A DNA stretch of 64,000 nucleotides, taken from assembly GCA_015680685.1 (NCBI GenBank), contig MNCI01019108.1, positions 658,792 through 722,791 of the forward strand, written 5' to 3'. The DNA is from Gnetum montanum. Taxonomy: Eukaryota; Streptophyta; Gnetopsida; Gnetales; Gnetaceae. Position 1 is the stretch's first letter, and every line of letters begins with the position of its first letter. Position numbers and translations under genes: made by a program. A model generated the notes under the pieces. The model was not told where the DNA came from, ran no database searches, and saw nothing but the letters and a program-made list of their open reading frames with translations. Below are positions 1-10,827 of the stretch, piece after piece.

Positions 1-779
1 ATATTTTCCATGTGCCCGCAGTAGGAGTCCCCAAGTGAACGGATCTTTATTCGAGCAGCTTTGTACCTGAATGCAAGTTGTGTACGGAAATAAAGACGAG
101 CTTTGTGGATAAACCTTGTAGTGCATGGAATAGGATTTTATTACATGTTATTTCTTACCTTTTATTTATTACCTACATTAGTGCGGCATGAGTACGACTT
201 GATTACGAGCATTGACGAATGTGTATGGCTAATCAAGGAATCGGCTGCTCATCACGATTAGATTCTCTCACCCTCAACTCCTAGAATGCGGAATGAGTAC
301 GACTTGATTACGAGCATTTACGGATGTGTACAGCTAGTTAAGGAATCAGCTGCTCATTATGTTTAGGCTAGTTAAGTGCCTTAGTACGACCACTTCGAGT
401 ACGTGCGTTACGTGTGGTGATCCTAGTAACGATTAGCGTTTGGTAGCCACAGTTGCATAGTTCAGGGTGTGCACGGTAAGTGGGAACAAATGCTGACGCT
501 AGTTAATTTAGACTTAGTCATTAGTTAGAGTTAGTTAGTTTCTCAACCCTTCACCCTTTAGCATAGGAGATAAAACCAGAAAAGACTATAAAAATCATAT
601 ACCTCGGACTTACTTAACCATACATTGTGACAATTACAAGTAAGTCTGGGAAGACAACGAATGATTAAGCCTAAGTGTTTCATGGGGCGTGTAGGCATTT
701 AGTCTATGGAGTTCAACCGGATCGTGCATGCTATGCTCGTTTCGTATGGTTGAGTGTAGGGGTACCTCGCCACTCATCA
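1..779 (+). repeat. 5' LTR of element A (partial)
   Basis: The sequence matches 6221-6994 base for base with scattered differences and ends in CTCATCA at 773-779. It holds a tandem duplication of about 108 bp: units begin near 183 and 291, each with GAGTACGACTTGATTACGAG and ending in GCTGCTCAT. A GTAAGT follows CAA at about 640, a position conserved in the other LTRs and discussed as a possible splice donor. U3 with the TATA box is off-window. Confidence 0.93.
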
Positions 780-780
780 T

Positions 781-798
781 TGGTGCCGTTGCCAAGGA
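781..798 (+). other. Primer-binding site of element A (tRNA-Asp type)
   Basis: One base after the LTR end lies TGGTGCCGTTGCCAAGGA. It differs by a few transitions from the exact tRNA-Asp complement TGGCGCCGTTGCCGGGGA seen in element D. This is the minus-strand priming site for reverse transcription; the changes fit CpG decay in an old copy. Confidence 0.85.
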
Positions 799-1416
799 CT
801 AAGTATTTGTGCATCGAATAGAACATAAGGATATCATTCACATCATTGTGAGCCTTAACGAACCTTTAGATTAATCAAGATAAACATTTTTTATAACGGT
901 GAAATAGCACACCGATAAAAATGCCTTCTTCTCATAAGAGCAACTCACCACCTAAGGACCATACACGAGACAATCAGCAACATAAAACACATAACCAAAA
1001 TCAACCAAGTCCTAAACAATATAAGATGACATATACTCATCCCGATGAGTATATCCATAATTTTACTTTTATTCTCCATCAAGATGAACAGTTGCAATGG
1101 AGAGATTTTCAAGGTGACATCGTGTTACCCCCAGATCGATCAGTCTCTCGCATGCTTTTTTGTGCCTTAGCATAGATAGGCATAACTGAATTATATGTTG
1201 AATACGTTGCAGAAGATTTTGACATGAGGGATTATTATCCCACAGATGCCCAACGTATGAGGGACTTAAGGTAGGAGAGTCAACATACTTTTCTGAAGGG
1301 CAAAGCCCCTCACGTCCTTAGCAAAATAGGAGATGAGGAACCCCTTATCACGGGTTCTTTAGCAAATGATGTTCCCCCTCCTAACGATGGTGAGGAGGTT
1401 GGGTATCAGAACCTAC

Positions 1417-1417
1417 N
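1417..1417. other. Ambiguous base (N) at a missing segment
   Basis: A single N interrupts the gag pseudogene. Compared with element D, about 50-55 codons (RSTIHIPGS through KHHHGDG) are absent exactly here. The N may mark an assembly gap or collapsed sequence, or a real deletion joined by an uncertain base. Confidence 0.7.
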
Positions 1418-2035
1418 CCCTTCTTCTTCCCCTTCTTCACATCACTCATCCTCTCCTTCCACATCTGGGTGTAGCCATCATGAACATAAAGGTGGGGATA
1501 AAAGTAAGAAAAATGAGAGACCTCGACGGGAAAGTCGAGAGAGAGGACAAGGGCAAGGAAGTAGGGAGAGTAAGGAACAACGCAGACATCACAGGTGTCA
1601 TGAAAGAGATGATCATGATGAGCCCCTACTTGCAACCCAAAGTATGCTTGACATAATGGAGGCAGTTAGGATTCCCACAAGGCATTTAAAGGATAGTCGG
1701 ATCAAACGATTAGACATGAACAATATCCCACGATTTGAAGGGGGATACAATGCTGATCTGCAAAATCATTTACAGGTGTTCCACGATGCTCGTTCCTTGA
1801 AGAATATAGAAAATGAGTGGCAAAAACTTAAGTTGTTCCTAAGGACACTCACCAAAGAAGCAGAGAGTTGGTACCGGTCCTTAGAACCAGAAACCATCAG
1901 GAGGTGGAGTACGATGCTAGAACTGTTCAACGAAAAGTATCAAACATACTCCAGAGTGTCCAATTTGCGTAAGTAGATCCAAGGCTGGAAACAAGGTACA
2001 TATGAACCCTTAGATGCTACCATGACCCACTATTA

Positions 2036-2062
2036 CACATTGTTACATTGTTACATTGTTGC
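2036..2062 (+). repeat. Short tandem triplication TTACATTG in gag pseudogene
   Basis: The unit TTACATTG occurs three times in a row, where element D has a single equivalent (ACATTGCTACATCGTTGCC). It adds bases and shifts the frame in the Gag core. This looks like replication slippage after insertion. Confidence 0.75.
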
Positions 2063-4078
2063 CTGGGCCATGGGTACGCTTAGTGGGATCAACTTCACCA
2101 CATCGTGGATGGACTAAGGCATGAAACTAGAAGAACCCTTGGGACTTACGCCTAAGGGAGACTCTCATAACTTAGAGCCCATGAAGTGCATAGCTTGTTG
2201 GAACAAGTAGTAAAAGAAGAAGGTGAGCTACACAAAAGGGAAAGTGTGGAAGAATACAACCACGATCCCTCCCTTCGAAAAAAGGGAGTGAAATTTTGTG
2301 ATGAAGAGGATGAGTCACCACTCGAAGAGTTGGTGAATCGAAAAACCTTGCTGCTTCAAAAACTCACAACCGAAATAGCAGCTAAGGTAGATGATGTATG
2401 GAGTTCCTTAGACTCTAAAATTGAAATTGTCTTAAAAATTATAGAATAGTCTAAGGTAGAACAAAGTAGTGACAAAGGTAAGAAAAAGTGGAGAGATTTA
2501 AGCCCTGCACATAACAAGGGTAAGGGAAAAATCACTAACTTTGATGTGATTGTGGAGTCAGACATAGACGATGATGGTGGATGTGAGATCTGCCACTATG
2601 ACCATCCTAAGGGATGTTGCCCCATTATCTCACATCTACAGGAGTTTGGGGTGTATGCACTTAATCCAAGACTCAGTCAACGGAAAACAACTTGAAGTTT
2701 ACCTTATCCACAAGGTAACCCAAGGCAGTTCAAACAACCCCTAACATATTATCCAAGTGGAACTCCACCACAACCCATCGGACAGCATCAACAGTGGCAA
2801 TACCCACAGTCATGGGGGATGCCATCGTCATAACATTAGTACCCTTACCGGCAGCCTGATCCTTATGGTTATTATGTGTAGTAGCCGATTTCTCCAAGTG
2901 ACTCTATGAATCACACAACCACCAACCATCACTACCAAGTTCGGGAGTACTTCAGAAGGACTCCTTCTCCTATAGGAGACTCTCCATATCCACACCATCC
3001 TCCAAATCCATCTGCACCTCTTCCACCATAGGTAGTTCCCATAACACCTCCTACTCCAACAATGCAAGGGGAACTTCCTCCTCAACCACAGTAATGTTAC
3101 GCTGCGAGAGCTGTAAATATCCAACCTGCTGCTGGTTCTGATAACTGTAAAAAGAGAAGACCTTTCTTCAGAACCAAAAGCCCAGACAAACTCTTACAAC
3201 AACAAGCGGTTGGGCCCATGTACACTCCTCCACCATCTAACACTTCGGAGCACCCTTCCGTCCAAAATCAGAGCTTAACGCATACGGTTATGTTAACACA
3301 TACCGTAATCGATTGCATTAAGGTAGGCCACCTTCCCAGGAAACTAACTGACCCTGGGAGTCACTTAATCTATTCATAGATTGTCGAAAATAAACCACAT
3401 AGGGCTCTTCTTAACTCAGGTTCCGAAGTCAACTTAATTTCATGAGAGATGTATCATGCCTGGAACCTGCCCTAACTTAAGAAGAGCAACATTCAACTAG
3501 AGCTGGCAGACCAGTCCATCACCATTCCCTTGGGATTGATGAAGGACGTCATTACCACTATGTGTGGTTGGTCTTACCCAGCTCATTTTCTGGTGATTGA
3601 AGTGAACAACAATGTAGGGGACTTTCCAATTATAATGGGAAGGGCATGGCTAAGCACAGTAGACACATGCCTTAGGATCCGTGATCTTTTTTTGGAAAGC
3701 TCTAAGATAAACATATGTGGAAAGATCGAGAAGAGGAAAGTTCCATGCATCACAATACAGTGATTCATCGGGTGATGACATGGAGGAAATGCCTCCATGT
3801 AACAGGTGTGCTCTTGAAACTTTGAAACAAAGATGCCTGTATGTAGCAACTACACAACCAGTAGTAGACACCCTGTGGTTGACAGCTACTCAAAGGAGCA
3901 ACCAAATATGCATGGAATGAACTGAGGAAACCCATGCCCATAACGAAAGTATATATACATTGGAATATGAGCATCGCCAACTTCCACCCCTTAATCTAAG
4001 ATCATCAATTGGGAGAAGTTGGTCACTTCGTAGAAATTCAAATAGACGCTCATTATTTCAAATCTCTCCTTTACAACT

Positions 4079-4094
4079 TAGTCATGGGGGAGAT
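4079..4094 (+). other. AGTCATGGGGG tract (i) of element A
   Basis: TTAGTCATGGGGGAGA overlaps the last codons of the gag-pro frame. It is the first of three such purine-rich tracts in the element (others at 5464-5476 and 6036-6049). The third is the normal polypurine tract, so this copy could act as an extra plus-strand priming site. That role is inferred from sequence only. Confidence 0.6.
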
Positions 4095-4286
4095 GGCCAC
4101 TTATGCTAACCATATGGGGCCCTTAGTTCTTGTTACGTTTTTGTTTTACATGTTTTTGTTTTACAACGTTTTTGTCTTACACATTTTTGTTTTACAAATT
4201 TTTTTAACTTTTCTAATTTTTGTTTTACAAATTTCTTTAACTTTTCCAGTTTTTGTTTTACAACATCTTTAAACTTTTTCCATTTT

Positions 4287-4307
4287 GTGCGTGTGTGTGT
4301 GTGTGTG
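4287..4307. repeat. GT/CA microsatellite
   Basis: An alternating GT run lies downstream of the T-rich tract. The same place in element D (about 41571-41590) holds a CA run on the given strand, so the microsatellite is an ancestral feature of this family's non-coding region. Confidence 0.85.
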
Positions 4308-5204
4308 ATCCACCCTGTAAGTTTGTCACCCAATAAGTGTTCAGAATGATGGTATGAACTGTTTTCATATTGATTAGTAATGTTTGATTTTTACCTTTAA
4401 GTCACAATGTTGATACTAAGGTATGTTTCTTTTGATATGGTAGGCAATGAGTTCACTCCATCCATCCATCCACCAAATTCTATGGTCTCTCTCAGCTTGG
4501 AAATGTACAGTCCCCTTCTAATAAGAACTTTAACAAATTGGTGATTGGGCATTTCTCAAACTAAGGAAGGACTCAAGGATTGCAAAGGGTGTGACTTCAA
4601 AGGAACTTGATGCTTTTGTGTTGGCCATTTTCTTGGGTGCTTGGATGTTTTCTTCTTGAGTTTTCTTGCTGTTCCGATGTTACCCAATTATCAGAAGCTG
4701 AGAAAATAAAAATAAGAAGTCTTTGCATGGTGTGGTTCTCACGCATAAAAAAAACACCAAAAAAAGTGAGAATTCAAAGCACACCCCTTAGATGAATAAA
4801 CTTGGGCTCCAAGCACTGGTTATGGAACCAAAAGTGTTCCCTTTAACTAAGGCCCTTCTCGCTTCTCATTCTCTCATTTGTTTCGTCGGAATGGTGGTGG
4901 CTCTTTGGAGATGCATCCTCGTTATCCAAGTGGATGGTTTGACCAAATGCATTGATGCGAAGTCACTGGATGTGGTTGGTTTGAGGCCGGAGTTGGAATG
5001 AGACTTGCCAAGTCACATTAATCATAAAACATACAAGGGGCTGTACACCACCTTGTTCTTGGGATTTCATTCCATTTTCTTCTCTCCATCCTTCTCTCCA
5101 TTGTTCACCTCATTGCCGGTTGTATCATTAGTGTATATATTTTGGTTGATGCATTGTTTTCTTTTTGGTAAATGCTTGCAGTTAAGCTTTTAACTCTTGT
5201 TCCA

Positions 5205-5300
5205 AATAACATTCACGGAGCCTACGGACTCTTTGAATGTGGGTTTGTCAGGGCATTCAGGGCATGAGCCTGCTTTGGGGAGGACCCACTAACATTCCTC
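5205..5300 (+). other. Conserved non-coding block, element A
   Basis: The block around GTGGGTTTGTCAGGGCATT and GCCTGCTTTGGGGAGGAC is kept in D (40506-40604, antisense), G (57455-57550), B (about 25100-25200), C (48868-48965) and E (54090-54185). It is better preserved than the neighbouring coding remnants. The function is unknown; an RNA structure or packaging signal is a guess. Confidence 0.65.
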
Positions 5301-5685
5301 TTTGGAGCATTAGTTAAATTCTTTCCCTTAACATTTTGCAATTAATTTCATTTTATTCATTTCCATCCCAACATCCATTTCATCGATGTCATAGTTGTCC
5401 CTTTTTTATCTATCTTTATTACTTCTTTTCTTTCTTCATTTTAACGCTATTGGAGGTTCGCGATTAGTCATGGGGGTACGGGGCTCGATTTTTTTGATTT
5501 TCTCCTAGCCCCAAAATTTTTGATTTTCTTCCTAACCCCTACACCTTCGGTAGTCATTATTAAGATATCCCCAGATCCGTATTAGCCATACCACAACCTA
5601 GCCAATGAACTTACACCAAAGCAATGTATTAATTACATGATGATTCATTTACCCTTGCTAATATAAGATTGTGTTGTCTGTGCAG

Positions 5686-5874
5686 ATGGCAATCATACAA
5701 CAACGGATCAGATCGGGAGGAACCACTTGGAATGGAGCAGCACTGAAGCAACTATGCAAGGAGCAAGATCGATGGCGCACTTATGGATGGACAAAAAAGG
5801 TGCAATCTTTGCGTTGGCAGCAGCAACACTTCTTTCTCTCTCTCTCTCTTTCTCAGTTGCCAACAAAGGCCTGA
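5686..5874 (+). CDS. Small conserved ORF of A/D family, 62 residues
   Basis: The frame starts MAIIQQ, contains TWNGAALKQ and ends in SQLPTKA. A matching 68-residue frame sits at the same place in element D (39911-40117, minus strand), ending SQLPTVA. The start codon is preceded by a branch-point-like CTTGCTAAT and a pyrimidine-rich TCTGTGCAG, so it looks like the first codon after a 3' splice site. It takes the position held by ORF2 in the other layout. No domain is recognised and there is no clear membrane segment. It may be a real accessory gene or an open frame by chance in a conserved region. Confidence 0.4.
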   Translation: MAIIQQRIRSGGTTWNGAALKQLCKEQDRWRTYGWTKKVQSLRWQQQHFFLSLSLSQLPTKA

Positions 5875-6035
5875 TGTCATTGTAATAAGGTGTTCACCCT
5901 TGTTGTCATGAACACCAATTTTGTCAAGTCTTGTAATGATGATCCGTTCACATGTCATCCCATTAGTTCCATTCCCCTCAATAATTCCATACCTTCTCAA
6001 TATTATTGTAAGGAACTTGAGGATGAGTTTTCATT

Positions 6036-6049
6036 CAGTCATGGGGGTA
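6036..6049 (+). other. Polypurine tract of element A
   Basis: CAGTCATGGGGGTA lies directly before the TGATGAG that begins the 3' LTR. By position it is the plus-strand primer tract. The same sequence precedes the 3' LTRs of B, D, E (TGATAAG) and G. Confidence 0.8.
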
Positions 6050-6994
6050 TGATGAGACACGATTTGCATGAGCCGTGATATAGCGTCATCCCCTGCGATA
6101 TTGCGTACGCGATATCGCGGTCGACTGCCAAATCTATAAATAAGAGGCGACACTCCCCTTATTTCCCATCCTAGGATAGAAGTAGGGAAACTCTGGCAGA
6201 TTGATCACTCCAGAGATAGAATATTTTCCATGTGCCCACAGTAGGAGTCCCCAAGTGAACGGATCTTTATTCGAGTAGCTTTGTACCTGAACGCAAGTTG
6301 TGTACGGAAATAAGGATGAGCTTTGTGGATAAACCTTGCAGTGCATGGAATAGGATTTTATTACATGTTATTTCTTACCTGTTATTTATTACCTACATTA
6401 GCGTGACATGAGTACAACTTGATTACGAGCATTGACGAATGTGTATGGCTAATCAAGGAATTAGCTGCTCATCGCGATTAGATTCTCTCTCCCTCAACTC
6501 CTAGAATGCGGAATGAGTACGACTTGATTACGAGGATTTATAGATGTGTACGGCTAGTCAAGGAATTGGATGCTCATTATGTTTAGGCTAGTTAAGTGCC
6601 TCAGTACAACCACTTTGAGCACGTGCATTACGTGTGGTGATCCCAGTAACGATTAGCATTTGGTAGCCACAGTTGCATAGTTTAGGGTGTGTACGGTAAG
6701 TGGGAACGGATGCTGACGCTAGTTAATTTAGACTTAGTCATTAGTTAGAGTTAGTTAGTTTCTCAACCCTTCACCCTTTAGCATAGGAGATAAAACCAGA
6801 ATATAAAAATCATATACCTCAGAGTTACTTAACCATACATCGTGACAACTACAAGTAAGTCTGGGAAGACAACGAATGATTAAGCCCAAGTGTTCCATGG
6901 GGCGTGTAGGCATTTAGTTTGCGGAGTTCGACTGGATCACGCATGCTACGCTCATTTCGTATGGTTGAGTGCAGGGGTACCTCGCCACTCATCA
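6050..6994 (+). repeat. 3' LTR of element A
   Basis: Complete LTR of 945 bp with ends TGATGAG and CTCATCA, a 7-bp perfect inverted terminal repeat. U3 has a palindromic GCGATAT / GATATCGCGG block at about 6096-6120, followed by a TATA box, CTATAAATAAGAGG, at 6134-6147. The R/U5 part carries two tandem units like those in the 5' LTR. It matches 1-779 from position 6221 on. Confidence 0.93.
6134..6147 (+). promoter_or_regulatory. TATA box in LTR of element A
   Basis: CTATAAATAAGAGG lies about 15-35 bp after the GATATC palindromes. The identical string occurs in B and D. It is the likely core promoter of the element's transcript. Confidence 0.7.
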
Positions 6995-9959
6995 TTGATT
7001 TTATCAAGGAGTTGAAAGTTTGAGAAGATTTAGTAGAATCTTACCATCATCATGTTGTGATTTTAATGTAAATTTCAATTTTCTAGATAACAAAGAATAA
7101 GATTAGAAACAAATATCAGTACAAACTTATCCCAATAGAAAAGAAAAAATATATGAATGCAACACCTAAAAAATGGGCTTTTGAAAGAAGACATAAGGAG
7201 CTTGAACAAATTTTGCTTCTAGTAGCTAAGCAAGTTGTACATTCATAACAAGGTGTTTAGAAGACTTGGTTTGATGATGATTACATGTTGGCTAGGCAAA
7301 GTATTAAGAATGCAAATAAGAGTCACACACAAATTAGAACCAAGAGAAGGAAACTTATTAGAAAATAATAATATTATTTTGCTGAATAATTAAAAAGGAA
7401 CCTAGAAAGTTTTGACAATGTTTTTCCACAAAGCCTCTTCATCATTTAATTTTTCTTTTGAAGATGTTTAGTCATTTTACAATAAGTTATTTACAAGACA
7501 AGATGATAATTCTACTACTATTGTCCAACAAGAACCTCTCCAGTTTGCTCTTGAGGAAGTCACAAAGAGTATTAAAAAGCGAGTGTCTAGCAAAGCTATA
7601 GATTCATAGAGAAATTTGGTACCAATTAAAGTGGGCAAGATTTTCTATTCATAGAGAAATTTGGTACCAATTAAATTTAGCAATGAAGCAAGCATTAAAT
7701 CAACATTGGAAAATTACTTAAGCTATATTGTTATATAACAAAGGGGATAAAAATAATTTAAACAAATATTGAATGATCATTATGAGTAATATTTTTGTCA
7801 TGTTGTTGGGCACTCTACTAGAAAAGAGAATCAATTCTTGAGTTAAAGGTAACCAAGTTAGGACAATATGTCAAGCAGGTTTCATACAAAATCACTCTAC
7901 TATTAATCACTTACTGTTAGATAGGACATGAAGTTTCCAAAAATTCCTAATAAAATTTTTTTTATTTGTTTTATTAATTTTTCAAAAGCATATGATTCAA
8001 TAATATATTTAAAACTATGGTTGCTCTTGCATAAAATTGGTATCCCTTCAAATTTGACTGTAGTAACTCAATAATTTTATGAGGAAGTGATTATTGAAAT
8101 TACAAAAATAATTTAGATAAAAAATATCAATTCCAAAGAAAAATTGGAGTTAAGCAAGGTTGTCCACTTTTTCCAACTCTCTGTAGTATCTTTATTGATG
8201 AAATTTAGGAATTGTTGTGCAATGGACAAGATAGTCATGCTCTCAAAATTACATCCCAAGTAGTGAATGTTCTTTATATGTAGATGATGCTACCTTAATT
8301 TTCATAATTGTAGAAGTTATGAAAAATATGTTCCAAATATTAGAAAATTATTGTTGTTCATCTTGTTTTCAAGTGAATGTAGATAAAACGAGATTGATGA
8401 TCTAGGGTATAAGAAATAACAATTATAACTTCCATTTTGGAGTTACTAATGTGCAAATAGTAGATTCTTTCAATATCTATGTCTCACTTATATGAACAAT
8501 TATATGTATGGGAAGTGCATGAAAGAAAAAATAGCATGAGGTTTCAAGGATATGTATGCTTCGAAAAATAGTACAAGGATTTAGGCCTTTAGGCTTGGAA
8601 GGTTAAAAATAAAAATTTTAAGACTATTATCTATCCTACCAAGTTGTATGGATGTGTTGTTTGGGGACTTTGACTTAGTGCTAAACCTTGGAAAGATATT
8701 GAAAGAGTGAAAAAAAAATATTCTTCTCAATGGGTTAAAGATGAGGATGCAAACACCTTACTCAATGTTATTATGTGAATGTGATTCATTACTAGTAGAA
8801 GTAGAAGCCTTGTGCCAATTCATTACATACACTTATAGCTTACATATCTCAAGGCAAGATAGATTCTCTAAAGTAGTTTTTGAAGATTCATATGATCGTG
8901 GTTGGTATTTTCAGGGGATGCAATGGTTGAGAAAATGAAATATCTCTTGGAATGATGTATAGTAAAATCCTAAGTATATTAATCAACTAATCAAGTAGAA
9001 GGTTTTAACAAATATGTGGACTAATGTGAAATACAAGAGGCAATTTTATTTACACCATGTTATATCTAATAAACTAGATTGAGAAGCTCGCACTCTCTTA
9101 GCTACTATTATCATCAAGTATTGGAATGTCATCAAAAAGCTTTGCTTAACTTCTCATCATATTAGAATTGAAAATAGAAGATAGATTCAGCTCCCTTGAA
9201 AAGAGTGCATTTGTAGGTTGTGCATTTAAGAAGCCCTTGAAGATGAGTTACATGTGCTTCATTCTTATGCTATGACTATCCATTTGAAACAACATTATAA
9301 TATTATAGTAAAAAGATGTATGATATGTTTTTAATGTTTCCATTGGTGCTTGGCCAATTTGTAGAGTCTATTTTATTTTTCATAAAAATGTAATATCTAT
9401 CCAGTAGATTTGATGGATCTTTAGATGTAATAAAGCTTCATTTCATTTAAAGATAACAATAATTTACATTAAGATTTTCTATATATATTTTAAAAGGATG
9501 GTAGATATGCTTTTCCTTTTAATTTGAAAGTTGCTTATGAGATTATTACAAAGAATGATTTTATTCATAATAAATTCAATAAGGCCTAGAAAATGCAATT
9601 TTCATCACACTTTTGGACGTAGAAAATGAAGGAAATTTGGATAGGTCCCACATTTAGTAAAATTCATATTTTTATGTTGTTTTATTCATCAAGGTCTTCT
9701 TATCAATACTCTTCTTAAACATATGAAAAATTTTTCTCCTTAATGTGCTCTTTGTAGAAGCGAAGACTAATTTTCTCATGTTTTTTGAGTGTCTTGTTAC
9801 TTAACATGCTTGGAAATGGACATCCATAATTGATAACAACTTTCAACCAAGCATCAATGATGTCATTTTTTGTGATCAACCTACTTTGTCTACTTCATTT
9901 CTTTTCATATAGAATTGTCTTTGATCACTTGTTCTCACTCTATTTGAAAGCTTTGGTGT
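6995..9959 (+). pseudogene. LINE (non-LTR) reverse transcriptase pseudogene, 5' part
   Basis: This is the remnant of a plant non-LTR retrotransposon ORF2. With frame changes one can read a linker region (about 7150-7330), a fingers segment (YNKGDKNNLN about 7735-7765, then QAGF..HST about 7878-7905), a DFSKAYDS-like motif near 7970-8000, VKQGCPLFPTLCS near 8150-8185, and the catalytic YVDD as TTATATGTAGATGAT at about 8274-8288. A zinc-binding RT tail follows at about 9490-9815, with CALCRSED, HVFFEC and W in order. Stops and frameshifts are frequent throughout. No endonuclease domain is seen; element A ends at 6994, so the 5' part may lie beyond A. Element F interrupts it at 9960. Confidence 0.85.
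9955..9959. repeat. Left target duplication of element F (GGTGT)
   Basis: The five bases before the F LTR read GGTGT; the five after its other end (61718-61722) read AGTGT. One mismatch is acceptable for an old insertion. Confidence 0.55.
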
Positions 9960-10827
9960 TGATCATTGATTGGGTATTCCAACACTCAACTATACAAGTT
10001 AAAAGTATTCATGTACAACCTGATCATAATTTGTGGATGAATAATGTATGTACACTAGTAGTTGATGTTAAGTTCATGAGCGTTGTCTTCCTACTTCAAG
10101 TTAGTGAGGTGCAAGTCATATGGTTTAACTCTTAGTGAGGTGTATGATATGATGATGTTGTTTGGCTTAAAATAAGACTAACTACCAACATGGTGAAAAT
10201 GAATATAAGTACTAAATCTAAGTAGGATGAAAATATAAAATCTACTTTATCCTATAGATGATAAGTATTCATTCTTGGTTTCTGTACATATCCTAGGCTC
10301 ATGTAACTATCACTAGGATTACCAAGTAATTTTACTACTGATCCAATCAAGCAAAGTCACTACTAGGTTCCTAAATAGTTATACTTTATGCTTGAAACCA
10401 ATCGTACTTATTCCATCTTACTAAAAGATATTGGAATGTAAAATGACTTAATCAAAGTAAATGACTGAAAGAAAGTAAACATTTTAGAAAATTAAAAATT
10501 ATGATAAGTGAATTACTACAATGATAAAAAATAATCTTGATGTTTATTGTTAGTAATGAATTGTATCCAAGAATAATCCACTTGAATAAAGACTTCAGAC
10601 AATTATAGTTCACCACACTACAGGCATTCACTCTGGCTCTAAGTATAAGTTACGAAAACAAACTGCATGAATGTTTTAAGGGTTGGGAAAAAGTTGTTGT
10701 TTTGACATGATGTTGCATTGGTATTTATAGGCATGACGATGGCCCACTACATCACATCTATGATGATGTATGTAGGGCTATGATATCATAGATAAAATAT
10801 TGTATTCCAATAAAAAAAATGTTATCA
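9960..10827 (-). repeat. 3' LTR of element F
   Basis: About 868 bp, similar along its length to 60891-61717: shared are the start region with TTGGGTATTC, the block GTAGTTGATGTTAAGTTCATGA, GCCCACTACATCACATCTA and a TATA box read on the minus strand at 10721-10730. It ends in TTATCA, the complement of the TGATAA start used by element E. The inner edge directly touches ORF2, with no AGTCATGGGGG tract. Confidence 0.85.

Larger units (their letters stand above)
921..4109 (+). pseudogene. Gag-protease pseudogene of element A
   Basis: This is the decayed counterpart of the intact 1114-residue Gag-Pro of element D and can be followed along its length. Visible parts are the N-terminal region (921-1175, with HPDEY and VLPPDRS), a Ser/His-rich stretch, the Gag core (1644-1976, with SWYRSLEPETIRRW), a Cys-His knuckle near 2585-2625 (CEICHYDHPKGCC), a Pro/Gln-rich region and the retropepsin (about 3400-3760, with IIMGRAWL). 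It is broken by many in-frame stops, for example at 1173, 1275 and 1975, by frameshifts, and by a short tandem expansion at 2036-2062. The catalytic DSG reads NSG at 3413-3421, so the protease would be dead even without the stops. It ends at the stop shared with D just after the AGTCATGGGGG tract. Confidence 0.9.
4110..5685 (+). other. 3' non-coding region of element A
   Basis: There is no coding frame. From left to right it holds a T-rich run of imperfect TTTTTGTTTTACA repeats (about 4128-4265); a GT dinucleotide microsatellite (about 4287-4307); a conserved block GGGTGTGACTTCAAAGGAAC near 4589; a second conserved block around 5205-5300 containing GAGCCTGCTTTGGGGAGGAC; the second AGTCATGGGGG tract at 5464-5476; and a pyrimidine-rich stretch ending TCTGTGCAG directly before the ATG at 5686. 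The blocks recur in D and G, and in weaker form in B, C and E. Confidence 0.75.
1..6994 (+). mobile_element. LTR element A, gag-pro type, decayed, 5' end outside window
   Basis: Athila-like Ty3/gypsy element without pol. It runs from a partial 5' LTR (1-779) through a tRNA-Asp type primer site, a broken gag-pro frame, about 1.6 kb of non-coding sequence, a small ORF, a polypurine tract and a 3' LTR (6050-6994). Position 1 aligns with 6221 in the 3' LTR, so about 170 bases of the 5' LTR lie off the left edge and the left target duplication cannot be read. It is the same family as the intact element D, which lies in opposite orientation. Many stops and frameshifts show it is old. Only the end of the 3' LTR borders the LINE remnant at 6995. 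Confidence 0.9.

Noticed and set aside
4009-4272. Membrane-like ORF rich in Phe and Leu
   Set aside because: It is a translation of the T-rich TTTTGTTTTACA repeats; the equivalents in D and G do not keep one frame.
9830-10135. 101-codon open frame across the LINE and F LTR junction
   Set aside because: It spans an insertion boundary and mixes two unrelated sequences.
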